DNA of 64,000 nucleotides. Source: Acorus gramineus. Its lineage: Eukaryota; Streptophyta; Magnoliopsida; Acorales; Acoraceae. The position numbers and the translations under genes are program-made. The notes under the pieces are model-generated. The model searched no databases. It was not told the DNA's origin and saw nothing but the letters and a program-made list of their open reading frames with translations. The stretch is from assembly GCA_030737835.1 (NCBI GenBank), contig CM060850.1:25472296-25536295 (forward strand), in the 5' to 3' direction. Position 1 is the stretch's first letter, and each line of letters opens with the position of its first letter. Of this stretch, positions 34,641 through 46,750 are shown one piece after another.

Positions 34641-35309
34641 CATTCTTGAATCAACGAAGAAAAAAATCAAATGTGAAACTTTTAATCAATTCAGTTATTG
34701 ATTGACCATAAAATAGTGACAATCCCTTTATACAGCTAGACTCTTCATAATGAAAGTCATTTAAAAATAGTAAAGACTATTAGACTAGTAGTACTTTAAT
34801 GATGAAATTCATCTAGATAATATAGACAATAGTACTCTTAATGATACAAGTTACCCAAAAAAAATAGACAAACGAACATTTACTTTAATGATGAAATTCA
34901 TCTAAAATGGTAAATATTGAAATAAAAATAGAAAACAAAAGGACTTTTGAGAACCAAACTTTAGTGACCACCTTTTCATGTATAATTTTAAGTCATTTTG
35001 ACACCCGGATTAAATTTATTACCTCCATGGCTCCATTGTCTCTTTCGACCTTTTTTTTTCTCTTCCGATTTCTCGCTCCAGCAGCTCTTGCAGTTCCTCC
35101 ACAACCCAACCTATGCAACCTATGTCATATATGTAGGTCTTGTTTCAGTTATTTTAATGATGTGCTAAGTCTAGAAATTATTGGATCTCCAGTTCGTTGA
35201 CTTTTTGGAATTTTCCTTGCACTGATGAAAAGGAAAATGATATGAAAAGGAATATGTCTATTCAATAAAATATATTTTTTATATTACATATACATAGATA
35301 TACATATAT
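34641..35309. other. AT-rich spacer before MULE copy 1
   Basis: No gene is supported. The 34907-35200 frame, with a hydrophobic N-terminus and a Cys-rich end, has no recognisable family and lacks a good start context. Short ACTTTAATGATGAAATTCATC blocks repeat near 34795 and 34883. Confidence 0.4.
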
Positions 35310-35495
35310 ACAGTCCCGTTCAGGGTGCATTTTGCATATGAATTTTACGGATGTCAATGGATCATTTTTGTTGTGTGGTTCATATTCAATCAAGAAAAAA
35401 AAATAGACCACCAACATTTAATGCTTGGTAACCCATCTAACCAACCCTCTGACCTAACCAACCCTCTAACCTACTCAAAACAGTTTTAATGAACC

Positions 35496-35919
35496 AAATC
35501 AAGTATGGGTAAAAAAGGGTGTGGAAAAAGACTAAAAGGAGCCAAGGAGATTGCAAAAGGTATGACAAATGATAAACCAAGACGTTGTCATGGATGTGAA
35601 AAAGTTGGACAATCACATGATAAAAGAAATTGTCCAATGCTTATTAATCGGTAAGAATGTGTCATTTATTATTCATTAATTTAAATTTAATGTGGGAACA
35701 ATTGACCATAAGTTTTATTTGTTTTTATGTAGATCTTCATTGTGCAATGAATATGGAAATCCAAGTTATTGTAATGCAAATGATGATAGTTTTTCATCTA
35801 TAGGTAATTTGTTACACTTTTTTATTTCAATGTTTCTAATCCACTTATGGTTTATAGTATTTGATTTGATTCATTATGCTTCTTGGGCTTTTAATGCAGG
35901 ATTATCCCAAGAAAGCTAA
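35496..35919 (+). pseudogene. FAR1/FRS-like C-terminal exons with zinc knuckle, inside MULE copy 1
   Basis: Frame 35496-35641 encodes a basic stretch, then PRRCHGCEKVGQSHDKRNCP, the C-x2-C-x6-H-x4-C zinc knuckle at the C-terminus of FAR1-RELATED SEQUENCE proteins and related MULE transposases. It splices in frame through CG|GTAAG to an exon at 35733-35803 (SSLCNEYGNPSYCNANDDSF) and then 35900-35919, ending LSQES and a stop. The catalytic DDE and SWIM regions are absent. It is either the tail of the element's own transposase after deletion or a captured host FRS gene end. Confidence 0.7.
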
Positions 35920-36529
35920 AGAAAGAACTCAACACTTTTGGAATCATCATATTTCTATTTTTGCATATTTTCCTTTGATGCTTGTACAATTTGCATTGCC
36001 TTAATGCTGTCTTGCAAACTGCTCTATGTAGTTGTAGTAGTAAACAATATGTTGTGTAGTGGTTGTACTAAACAGTATGGATGTCAGTTTGTGTGGATGT
36101 ACTAAACTGATTGTAGTTGATGTTTGTTGAGATGAATGCATGAATCCATCCAGTTGTTGGGCTGTCATTACGTAGTTAGATTATTGAACATTTATGTTTT
36201 CAATTTTTTTCTTGAAATATGGGTAAGGATTGTATCACCTTCAATGACATCATCTTTCTTCTTTTTAATTCCCTGGAAAGTGCAAGTATGAGACTTGCCA
36301 TTGCTTTTTCCATGCGATATCATGATCACTTGTGCATCTGACTCTTCTATCTCCTGAAGAATTGAGAATGCTAATTGGATTCAAATGATGGAATGGAAAT
36401 GTTGTGTATGGAAACTTTGTGTTGATATATTGTATGAAAATTTGTGATTATATTTGGAAAGCAATTTGTCTCTTTGACATATTAAATTTTATAGCATGGA
36501 AGTGGCAGATTCGCTACACTGAAACACAC

Positions 36530-36640
36530 ACATTTCAGACAAACTACACTTACACTTGCAATATTTCAATTCAGCAGATTGGCTACAACATTTTAGTCAA
36601 ACTGCACTTACACTTGCAACATTTTAGCTAAAACACACAC
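36530..36640 (+). repeat. Short internal direct repeats in MULE copy 1
   Basis: The block CAAACTACACTTACACTTGC..ATTTCA and the block CAAACTGCACTTACACTTGC..ATTTTA repeat about 60 bp apart, each followed by adenine-rich sequence. Confidence 0.55.
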
Positions 36641-37448
36641 ATTTAAATTATTTCATACTATCTTTGGAATCTGAATCAAATCAAACTTACACGTACAGAC
36701 AACATTTCAGCTGAATCAAATCAATATTTCAGACAACCTTTGGATGACAATAAACACGTTTAATGGTGCGGATTATTAAGAAAAATATTTATAGATGAGG
36801 GGCAATGCCTTGATGGAGTTAGGAACCTCAAAGACTTATATACAATGGCCTTTTTTTTTTTTGGAAAAAGGGACTAATCTTAATTCCAATTCCTAATCCA
36901 ATCTTAATTAAAAAAAGAACTATCAACATTGAAAAAGTAATAAAGAACATCATGAAATTTGGAGACATTTAAGAAACAATAATCAGAGAGAAACATTTCA
37001 TATCATCACAACATAAAAAACAGTAAGGTTTTTTATGGCCTTCTCAGCTCGATCGTAAAAAAATACAGTATCCCCCCCCCCACCTGAAATTAAATTAAAT
37101 ATAAAAAAAAATTTCAAACAGCTCCAGCAATCCGAGTGAATCCATTTGAGAAGGATCAGGAAGCAGAGAGGGTCGCAGACGAGACAGGTGGTGCTTGCAA
37201 ATGCCGTTGTCCAGTCAGACAGCCTGTCACCGGTGGTAGCGGACGGTGATAGGGCAGCGTCGGGCTGCAGGCTGCAGTGTCTGGGAGAGGTCGAGATGGG
37301 GAGGGGCCGGTGATTCAATCTCAGGGGTTCGGTTGTGGTGGCTGAGAAGGTTTGGGTTAGATGGGTTACCAAGCATTAAATGTTAAACCACACAACAAAT
37401 GATCCATTGACATCAACAAAATTCATCCGCAAAATGCATCCATCCCTA

Positions 37449-37480
37449 AACGAGACTGTATATATATATACAGTCTCGTT
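37449..37480. repeat. Perfect 32-bp palindrome at the right end of MULE copy 1
   Basis: AACGAGACTG, a 12-bp TA run and CAGTCTCGTT form an uninterrupted 32-bp palindrome. The left half is the right terminus of the MULE; the right half has the start of another terminus of the same family (ACAGTCTCGTT, then TTGACATCAACAAAAATCA). Confidence 0.85.
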
Positions 37481-37739
37481 ATTGACATCAACAAAAATCA
37501 TTATTGATATATATATATACATTTTTCGTAATATAGTATATAATGAGATAATGTAACTATGACATAGCCAAATTAAATAAGATCAATGGGAGTAGCTTCC
37601 CCGCTCAATTTTTTAAAACTCTTGAGGATGGGAAATAAGGGGTGGAATAGGTGGGAATAGAGGAGAATAAATAAAAAAAAATGTGTTTAAGTAGAGATAA
37701 TAAATGGGTATAACTATGCAAAATTATGTGAGAATAAGC

Positions 37740-38215
37740 TAGTATTTATATTCCAAGTCCCCTTTGGAATTGTGTTATTCTTCCACTGGTATAAAGGGAC
37801 CCACCTGTCAAATTACATGTCATCAAATCAAATCACACGTCATTACTTCTTATACATCAATGGGGTTCACATATCAAATCAACTTTTTACACCTTATTCA
37901 CATTTTATTCTTCATCAACCAAACAACTCAACATTTATTATTACATTTCCAATGAGAATAACAAAAAACACAACCAAACAGAAAATCACTTATTCAGTTG
38001 ATAAAGTTATTTATTCTTGGAATATATATAAATCCCTGAATAACTTATGTCTCTATCCAAACGAGTACTTAGAGTACCGTGCTTTATTATTAATTAAAAA
38101 ATTTGATCGGGATAATTGTTGGTTATATTATTTGACATTAATATTTATAATAATAATATGTAATATATCATTTTATATGTTTTCAGTCCCTAAATGGCTT
38201 ATTCAGACATAAAAT
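37740..38215. repeat. Dispersed repeat related to 57955-58395
   Basis: Shares the order GGTTCACATATCAAATCAACTTT, CACCTTATTCACATTTTATTC, AACATTTATTATTA with the later block (GGGTTCACTGTCAAATCAACT, TTTATTCATATTTTATTC, AATATTTATTCTTA). The end of each copy has a TATTAAATGG or CCTAAATGGC-type word. The family is unknown. Confidence 0.4.
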
Positions 38216-39052
38216 AATTTGTGATACAACGACTGTAAATAAGGCGACAAAATGAATTACACTTTTGAGCGACAGAATTCTAAAATGATAATTGGTCATT
38301 CTAGTAAACCAATTTCAGGTAGTGAGCGTGAGACAATGATCGAGTCCTATGGATCCTTTACAAGAGAGAGTGGTCCCTGATTACCGCGCCTGGTGGTTGT
38401 AGCGGTCGATGTCGGCAGCTCGAAAGATCACGGGCGCCATGTGCGCTCATCTAGAAATAACAAAGCATGATATTCATTGGACTTTGGTCTCTCTTTCTAG
38501 GGGGGGTCCTTTGCATTTGCAACATATAGATAAAAGATGTCATGCTTTTATACTCTGATGTATTGTGTCAATCCGGATAGAGGAACACTTGTAAAATGCT
38601 CCATCTACAAACCAAAATACGAAAACGAGAAGAAACACACAGTTACAAAAGTTGCTTACGTCCAATGAGATGTGAGAGAAATTTTTTATTAATTAATTTT
38701 TTGGATCATACTATATGTGATGTGTGATGGTACTACAAATCTCTTTTTTAAATCCTAGCTCCACTTGCGTTTATAGTGGTCCAAACAACCAATATTTTGA
38801 CCATAGAAAAACTCCACTGCAGTAATTCTTTCTTTCATATATTGCTCTAATTCTACCTTCCTTTAAATATGTCAAAGAGCTTAAAGCATCTTCAAAAGCC
38901 TCTCTATACCACGTTTTTTCTTATATATGGAGTTAAAACCCTTAAAACCTAGCTTCAAAAGCCTTCTTACACTCTTTCCTAACACACTCTCTATGGGTGG
39001 GCCGTCAAATTCATTCCCTACATCCAAATAAGACTATATTACGCCCTTCCCC

Positions 39053-39803
39053 TGTTAGAACTAATTATCAAAAATCATGAAAAATATTTTATCTCAACGA
39101 ATCATAATTTTGAGGAATCAATATTGTAAAATATCAATAATATAAAAACAATAGAATTAAGAGATAAATGATTGGAATCGCCTGGTCGAGAGGCACATAA
39201 GAGATGCTATCCTTGAAACAAATATGTCCTCCATACGTATGGAGTTTCACCGACATATTCATTCCCAAGATACAACTCGATCCGTGAGATTCCGTCAACT
39301 CCCCATGGTGCGATCAAGTAGAGTTCTCGAACTGAATCATTATATTTTCGATGCCCGGAATAGATTGATAAGGCCTGATCAAGACCAATAGAAAAGAAGA
39401 TGAGAACAAATAGAATCTCTCAATCCTATCAGAATAGTGGTTTTGTTGATGATCACACATGTATCATCTATATCTTGGTGGAGGATTCACAGCCAATTTA
39501 TATACATAACATAACTTTGAAAACGTCTCATTTTAACAAGGTTGAATGCATGCTCAGAGCTCGGTTACATATATCAACAGTTCACCCGATTAATACCATA
39601 TGTAACGGTTCCTATGAATTTCAACAAATGAGTGCATCAGTACATGCAATGATAACTCATGCAATTAATTTCCATTCAAGCATGCAATAATATAAAACAT
39701 ATCATGTGAATATGTAAAGTGTAACCTTCAACCGCATGGAATAATAGCTGTTACAACACAACAGGACGAGTGATTATGTATTTTTGGTCACTAAATTCTA
39801 ACA
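39053..39803. mobile_element. Possible solo LTR, about 750 bp
   Basis: Begins TGTTAGAA and ends TTCTAACA, an 8-bp terminal inverted repeat of LTR type, with no coding content inside. The five flanking bases (TCCCC and TTCCT) do not match exactly, so the call lacks the decisive duplication. Confidence 0.45.
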
Positions 39804-40453
39804 TTCCTTTTTTTCATTTTTTATTTCTTTATGTAGGCATATTGGGTATTTTCCTACACAATTTTTTTATTTATTATTAATAATTCATTTTTATTCATTA
39901 TAAATAATTTTTCATGTTTTTGAAATTTGTAATTTACTTTTTTATTAAATTTTATTAAAAAAATATTTTTTATTTCAATTCAATATTTGATAAATTTTAT
40001 AATATTTATTTATTTGATATTTGGACATCTTATAATTTGTATATATGAATGGAGGTAATTAGTCATTTTAAATGATGATAGAGCAAGAATAAAGAAGATT
40101 CTGGAATGATAAAAAGAGAATGGCTTTTTACATAAGAAGCATTATTTTCATCACAATATAAAGAAATAATAAGAAAGCTTTTGGATATGCCATTAGAGGA
40201 CACATCCATCTGATACAAGTTATTGTATGGTTGTCAGGTTAAAAAATTTGTATTTGATGAGCCGTGTTAAAAGAAAACAATACGTAAACATTTGGGGAAT
40301 TTTTTTTAACTTTTTTATTTGTCTCGGTAAAACTTAATAAAAATTGAGTGATCAATAGTATACGCTGTCAGCTTTAAGATTATTATTGAAGTTTAAATTA
40401 GAGCAAAATAACTGAGGTTTAACGAGATAATAATGAATCATTTTAATTTTTTT

Positions 40454-40713
40454 AGGAAAAATCATATAACTCTCTATAAACTGTACGAAATTCATATAAC
40501 CCTTGATTTATCCTGAAGTCTGTGTAACTTTTTAAAAATACATATGTAAATCCAAATAGTTTCGTGAGTTAATGTTTTATTGATAGATGACGAATATTAG
40601 AGAGTTATATGGATTTACATAGCAGTTTTCAATGACTTATATAGATTTTAAAAAAATTCACAAGATGACGTAGATTTCAGACAATTTATATGAGATTATA
40701 TAGATTTTTTCTT
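40454..40713. mobile_element. Fold-back MITE, about 260 bp
   Basis: The left end GGAAAAATCATATAACTC and the right end TATATAGATTTTTTC are inverted. Inner blocks (TATGTAAATCCAAATAG and ATATGGATTTACATAGC) also pair, giving an almost complete hairpin. The same sequence style occurs in the fold-back element at 46934-48265, so the two are probably relatives. Confidence 0.65.
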
Positions 40714-43192
40714 TTTTTATTAATAAGATTTTTTTTTGTTTTCTTCGCTTATAATTATTATCCTAACAAGCGACAGTAAAATAAAACACTCAGCGACATC
40801 TCGTGTTTGTTTACATCATTATCGTTGTATCGTCAACATCATCCATGAACGAACTTATTCCAACATCGTTCATGTCACGATCCGGGATCTGATACTACGC
40901 TGATTGCTACAAGTAAACGACAGCAAAAAAGCACCACCACTAACAATCATTAATCAACAACGTACGATGGTGTATGTGATACGAACAAAAGAAGTTTTAA
41001 ATTATTTCTTTTCACAAAACAAGTTGGATACATTCATCTCATGATAATGTGTAATCTTGGTTATATTCACCACATTACTAACATATAAAATGAAATTGTT
41101 TAACATAACATGTATTCCACTACTATCATATATTATATATAGCATATGATCTCTACGAAAAATGTAAATTATATTAAGTTTGTTTGTATGATGTGTACTT
41201 CATATAAGATTATAAAAACAGCATAGTCATTTCCGAATATATAACCACGACGACGCTCAGGAAGGGAGGGGAATCATCAGAGAGATGTAGACATCCCGTC
41301 TAATGAGTCTTCCTTAATCCACCCTTTGTCGCCTTTTTGGGTTTTTAATCTTTTTTCCTCTCTTACCTCCTCACCCACTTTGAATTTCTAATCCACTTTT
41401 AATATTAAGTGATGGTAACAAGATTTACATATTTTTTTCATAATTTTTTTAATAATGTTACGTACAATCTCTTTTCCACCCTTAATTTCAATTTACTAGT
41501 ATTTTGAATTTTTTAAAAATAATACCTTATCTAATAAGTTATATGCTTTTACAAAAAAATTATGTATATACTCTAATGAATTGCATTGATGTATTTATAA
41601 AAAATGTAAAAAACTTCTATCGAAACATGTCTCGGTAATGAAAAAAAACTATGCAACAGATTAACAATACTAAAAATAATTATGTATTCTATTTTCTTTT
41701 AAAATAATATATTTTAATAATCAAGTTTATACTGTACTAAAAAAAATATGAGTGAATTACAGATGAGAATGCAAATGGGTCTCAATGTATCGTTTTGCAG
41801 CATGCCCTATCGATTGCATATGATCATTGTCGATGTAAATTAAACTTTGCTTTGATATCACTCCAAAACGTGCTGTATACACTCAATTCATAGAGCGTGC
41901 TTCTCCTGGATAGGGTCCACACTTTCTCTATAGGGCTCCATCATAACTTCTGTGGTGGTCTCGGTTAGCTATACGCATTTATTTATTTTATTTTATTTAA
42001 ATCTTGTCTAAGTGCTGTGCTTTAAACCCACACCCGGCCATTATTACATTTTAAATAAACTAGATAGTAGTTTATCTTTATCTCCTGTCTATGCTTATAT
42101 TCTCTTTCTTTCTTGTTCTCCACAATTCGAACCAATTGTAACTCTTTTGATGATTATAAAAGGTATATATTTCCCTAAAATATATATATATACTATTACA
42201 TTAACCGAGAGGGTCACGGGAAGGATTAATTTTCGAGCCATTCAATTCTATCGTTCATATATTATTTCCAGTACACGGTCTATAAGGATCGATCCTAAAT
42301 TTAAATTGAAAAAAAAATAAAAATAAATTATATTTAGATAAATCATAAATATGTATTAAAAATTTTAAAATTAACTTTAATTAAATTATATCAATAAATT
42401 GAAATTTATTAATTTAAAATTAAAAATATTTACTAAATTTAATCCCACCTAATTTGTATAAAAATTTGTTATGTCATTTTTATTAAAATATAAGAAATAT
42501 ATTACATGGTATATAAATTCATTGTCTTATTAAGTAGAATAAGTTTTTTGGGTGGTTTAATATTTAATAAACATATCGCCTATTTACATATAAATTGTAC
42601 GTCCATCTTACATGTATATAAAACTAATATAAATGTGAAATATATAATATTAAACACGGTCTTACATGTGCTATGATTCAAACATGTATATAATCAGTGT
42701 AACAAATACGTTAATGTACTCTAACAAAATATCTGAACCTGAAAGATGTAAAAGTCAAAGACGCTGTTAAACGTAAATTGTAAACAAAAATGTGTAAACA
42801 CAGAGTCAGGAAAAAAACAAAATCGCTCCTAAATTTATGTGTAAACACAGAACCATCCGCGGAGACATCGCATTTACAAATTTCAACCCTCAGTACAACA
42901 CGTGTACATCAAACACATCCGTACAAAGAAGTTTTCGCAGGCCCCAACCCGAACCCTTCATTCTCCCCTCGTCTTCCGCCATGTCTGACCCAGGACTCTT
43001 GTCCACCCACACGTGTCATCCCAAAAACCAAACAATTACCCTTTTCACCGCCACTTGTAGGTCAAGGAAAACCAAAACCAACAAACAACCCCCGCCTCCC
43101 TGAACGCGATTCTCTCTTCCCCCATTCTTTCCACATCTCCGCCTTCCATTCTCCAAATTTTACGTTCTTCGTTATTGTTTTGTTTTCTTCAG

Positions 43193-45047
43193 ATGCTTCC
43201 GACATCCGATCTCACCATCAAAAAGAAACCCTCGAAACCTCTCTCCCCCAACACCACAAAAGCCCTTGTCCAATCCCTCCAATCCTACTACGCCTCCGCC
43301 CGCACCCGCTCATGTCTCGTCCTCTCCGTCCTCCTCCTCCAATTCCTCCTCCTCCTCTCCGTCCTCTTCTCCTCCCTCCGCCGCCAACCCACCCTTCCCA
43401 TCTCCTCCTCCTCCTCTGGCACCGTCTACGTCTACGACCTCCCACCAATGTTCAACTCCGACCTCATCAACGACTGCGACTCCTTAAACCCCTGGAACTC
43501 CCGCTGCGACGCCCTCTCCAACTCCGGCTTCGGCCGCCGCCTCCGCCCCTCCTGGTACGCCACCGACCAGTTCGCCGCCGAGCTCATCTTCCACCGCCGC
43601 ATCCTCCACCACCGCTGCCGCACCTCCGACCCTTCCTCCGCCTCCGCCTTCTACATCCCCTTCTACGCCGGCCTCGCCGTCGGGAAGTACCTCTGGTCCT
43701 CCAACCACACCTCCCGCGACCGCGACTTCCACTGCGAGAAGCTTCTGCGTTGGGTCTCGCATCAGGAGCCGTACAGGAGATCGGACGGCTGGGATCATTT
43801 CATAATGCTGGGCCGGATCACCTGGGACTTCAGGCGCTCGAGATCCGGTAACAGCGATTGGGGCTCGAGCTTTCTGTACATGCCGGGCATGTCCAACGTG
43901 ACCCGGCTCTTGATCGAGCGGAACCCATGGGATCCGTTCGACGTCGGGGTCCCGTACCCGACGGGGTTCCACCCGAGATCCGAATCCGACATCAGAGAAT
44001 GGCAGGTAAGCCAACGTCAATTATCTTAAATACATATTTGAATGAATCCATATACTAAATATTGTATATATTCGAAAATCCAGAATTTCTGCTAACATAG
44101 ATATCAATCTATCGATTCAAAAAAATATTTAACATATATTATAAAAAATATATATGCTTGTCTTTGTTAACTTATATGAATACATGATTAATCACAATTA
44201 TAATGAGTTGTATTATTGTTAAATTTTTTCAAAGAAAAAAATAAACATTAAAATCTTAATTTTAATTTTTATATTTTTAATATATTATTTAAATTATTTA
44301 AATTAATGTTAATATATTTAAATATGTCAATTAGTTAAATAGAAAAAATTAATATTCCTATTCATAGAAAAAATTAATTTTCCTATCTACCCGATTAGGA
44401 TTCGTATCAAATTCGTTGACGGGCTTAACTGGCAGGCCCACATCCTCTCCAAGAGGCGGTCAACCCTGTTCGCGTTCGCAGGCGCGACCAGGTCGACAAT
44501 CAAAAACGACTTCCGGGGGGTGCTCCTCCGGCAGTGCGAGGCAGCGGAGGGGAGGTGCAGGGCGGTGGACTGCGGCGGAAAGAGGTGCACGAAATCGGGA
44601 GCGGCGGCGGCGGTGGAGCTGTTCTTGGATTCTGAGTTCTGTCTGCAGCCGAGGGGGGACAGCTTCACGAGACGGTCGATGTTCGATTGCATGATTGCGG
44701 GGGCGGTGCCGGTGTTTTTTTGGAGGAGGACGGCGTACACGCAGTACGAGTGGTTCTTGCCCGGGGAGGGGGAGAGTTGGTCGGTGTTTATAGACAGGAG
44801 GGAAGTGAAGAACGGAACGAGGTCGGTGAGGGAGGTGTTGGAGGGGTTGGGGGAGGAGAGGGTGAGGAAGATGAGGGAGAGGGTTGTGGAGTTGTTGCCG
44901 AGGTTGGTTTACGCGGAGCCGGAGATGGGGTTGGGGGGAGTGGGGGATGCGTTTGATGTGGCTGTGGAGGGGGTTTTGAAGAGGTTTAGGAGGAGGAGAT
45001 TGCAGAGGCAGGAGGAGGAGGAGGGGAAGGAGGAGCAGGAGGAGTGA
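43193..45047 (+). CDS. GT47 exostosin-family xyloglucan galactosyltransferase-like protein
   Basis: Type II Golgi glycosyltransferase of the MUR3/XLT2-like GT47 clade, expected to add galactose (or a related sugar) to xyloglucan side chains. Exons: 43193-44005 and 44436-45047; 1425 bp, 474 aa. A short basic cytosolic tail is followed by one membrane anchor at about 41-61, a Ser-rich stem, then the exostosin domain from GTVYVYDLPPMFN (about 76) to about 430. Family blocks: WYATDQFAAELIFHRRIL, FYIPFYAGLAVGKYLW, GWDHFIMLGRITWDF, FLDSEFCLQPRGDSFTRRS, FDCMIAGAVPVFFW, YEWFLPG. A Glu-rich tail follows. The exon 2 start at 44436 restores REWQ|AHILSKRRSTLFAFAG exactly; the earlier AG at 44398 gives a stop. 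First Met of the conserved frame is at 43193. Exons are very GC-rich and the intron very AT-rich. Exact sugar specificity is unknown. Confidence 0.9.
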
Positions 45048-45311
45048 TGCAGAAGTGAGGTTTCTTCCGTTTCTGTATATTTTATTTATTTATATTTTTT
45101 TTGTTTTAAATTTTTTTTATATACTGATCACGGAATGGATACCTGATTGATAGCATTTTTGTTCTATTTATGCTATTAAATTATGTTTTTCTTTTAGTGC
45201 ATATTTGACTAGGATAATTATGTTTTTCTTTTAGTGGATATTTGGCTAGGATAATATTACTCTTCCCGTTGTGCGTGTAAAATTTTAAAAAAATATTAAT
45301 TTATTAATATA

Positions 45312-45535
45312 CGATATAATATATCACGTTATATATATATAAATGATATAATAAAATTTTTAATAATAATTACATAAATCGTTATAAAATTTATTATAAA
45401 ATTACATAATAATATGTTATTATTAAAAATTATATCATTTATGTATATAACAAATAAATTTTATAAGTGATTTATTTAATCATTATTAAATTTTTATTAT
45501 ATCATTTATATATATAACATAATATATTATATTGC
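45312..45535. repeat. AT-rich inverted repeat
   Basis: The left arm (TTATATATATATAAATGATATAATAAAATTT) and the right arm (AAATTTTTATTATATCATTTATATATATAAC) are near-complementary, with further pairing across the centre near 45425. A palindromic AT-rich MITE is possible. Confidence 0.6.
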
Positions 45536-45939
45536 ACATAAATTAATTGAAAAAAATTAAGATATTGATTGTAGACATCTTTTTCAAAATATTTTTTTTT
45601 TTAAATTTTATACGCGGAGACTAGTTTTTACTATTTAAAATATAGTCATACATATCCCGTTGGAAATCCAGTGAATTATATGTGTGTGTGTGTGTGGAGA
45701 TGTAGAATAAGACATGTTTTATTTCAAGATAAAATATAATACAATCTTAAAACTTGTTTATACTTGATGATCTTGGTCCAAATTCTAATATTGTTAATAG
45801 AATATTATACCAAATTCTTTTGGACGATGATTGTAGAAGATCAAATCTGTCATACCTTAAGATCTCATGTGTTGATCGATCCAAAAGCCACGTGAAAGGT
45901 TTCATCCCACAAATTGATATGCTCACACCTCTATAACAA

Positions 45940-46750
45940 TAGGCACGCCCTCTTCCACTATAAATAGAAGGGTATCCACTTCATAAAAAATGGAGGACTT
46001 CTTCTTCTTCCCTAGAAAGAGACCATAGACCGAAGCTTAAAATCTTATTTTAATAGAGTTTGGGCTTCATCGTCGAAGGTTCTTGGAATGGCATCATCTC
46101 TGGTGTGAGATCCCATTAAAAATGAACTACGTGTGGCTTGATCTCTTAACAATGGTACGTAGGCAGCCTGATTTACATCAGGTTCAGTCCAAACAAACTC
46201 CGTTAATCCATCCACGGCAGACCCTTATCGTCGTCTCTTCGCGGATCTATTTAAATCAACCCGAACCGTCCTCGAGTACGGCCCATTCGAGGAGGAGCGT
46301 GTTTTCACCTAACACTATAATTGTTTAGCTAAGAATGATATGCTTACTTTTTATGGAACCTTACATAAAAGTTTCCTTTGAAAAATATTAAATGGCTAAA
46401 GAAATGTTTGATGCTATTACTTCATCATATTCTATCTTTTTTTAAAACTTACGTTGACATGTAAGTTGAAATATTCATTCTAGTAAAATGTTGGAATATG
46501 AAACCATGGTTGACCATATCAATAAAATATTTGTTATTGCTAAAGAATTTGCTAGTTTAGAAAATTATATTCCCGAAATAAAGCGATTTCACAGTGTTAT
46601 TTTGATAGCTGGTTTTGTTGAGAGCCTTTAGGACCACTCTATGTTTGTGCGATTCTCATCACATAGTCTGATTATCCTTCTTCTATATGTTGATGATATG
46701 ATTATCACGGCGATGACCTTTTTTTAAACCTTTGATCTATCAACGTCACC
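45940..46750 (+). pseudogene. Decayed Ty1/Copia retrotransposon remnants
   Basis: A TATA box with ACTATAAATAGAAGGG at about 45958-45973 looks like an LTR promoter. At about 46490-46630 one frame reads MLEYETMVDHINKIFVIAKEF followed by ENYIPEIKRFHSVILIAGFVESL, matching the Copia gag (UBN2-type) VEDHI...LA..L and LLxSLPESW block. At 46665-46710 ILLLYVDDMIITA carries the Copia reverse transcriptase YVDDM active-site motif. Everything between is missing, so this is a deleted and mutated copy. Confidence 0.72.

Larger units (their letters stand above)
35310..37459. mobile_element. MULE-like element with long terminal inverted repeats (copy 1)
   Basis: The left end at 35310 (ACAGTCCCGTTCAGG, TGCATTTTGC, ATGTCAATGGATCATTT, TTGTGTGGTT, then AACATTTAATGCTTGGTAAC) returns inverted at about 37345-37459. 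The arms are about 110-145 bp, the left one with about 30 bp extra. Long inverted repeats and a 2.15-kb size fit a Mutator-like element. Flanks are TA-rich, so a 9-bp duplication cannot be confirmed. The inside holds FAR1/FRS-like C-terminal exons but no catalytic transposase domain. Confidence 0.75.
37481..42789. other. AT-rich, transposon-remnant spacer
   Basis: No host gene is supported. It contains a dispersed repeat (about 37740-38215), a possible solo LTR (39053-39803), a fold-back MITE (40454-40713) and a LINE-tail-like stretch near 42095-42185. The remainder is low-complexity AT-rich DNA. Confidence 0.5.

Noticed and set aside
34907-35200. 97-codon frame with hydrophobic N-terminus
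   Set aside because: The hydrophobic stretch comes from CT-rich low-complexity DNA, and the downstream part matches no family.
42095-42185. LINE 3' tail resembling that at 8590-8704
   Set aside because: There is some resemblance (CCAATTGTAACTCTTTTGAT, ATTATAAAAGG) but no A-run with a target duplication, so it is not listed as an element.
42790-43851. 353-codon plus-strand open frame overlapping the GT47 gene
   Set aside because: Its Pro/Arg/Leu-rich translation is a frameshifted reading of the CT-rich GT47 exon 1; it has no domain and no start context.
43218-44020. Minus-strand Gly/Arg/Val-rich frames across GT47 exon 1
   Set aside because: Antisense shadows of a biased, GC-rich coding exon.
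44391-44400. AG at 44397-44398 as the GT47 intron acceptor
   Set aside because: Joining there puts exon 2 out of frame and meets a stop within a few codons; the AG at 44434-44435 restores the family sequence exactly.
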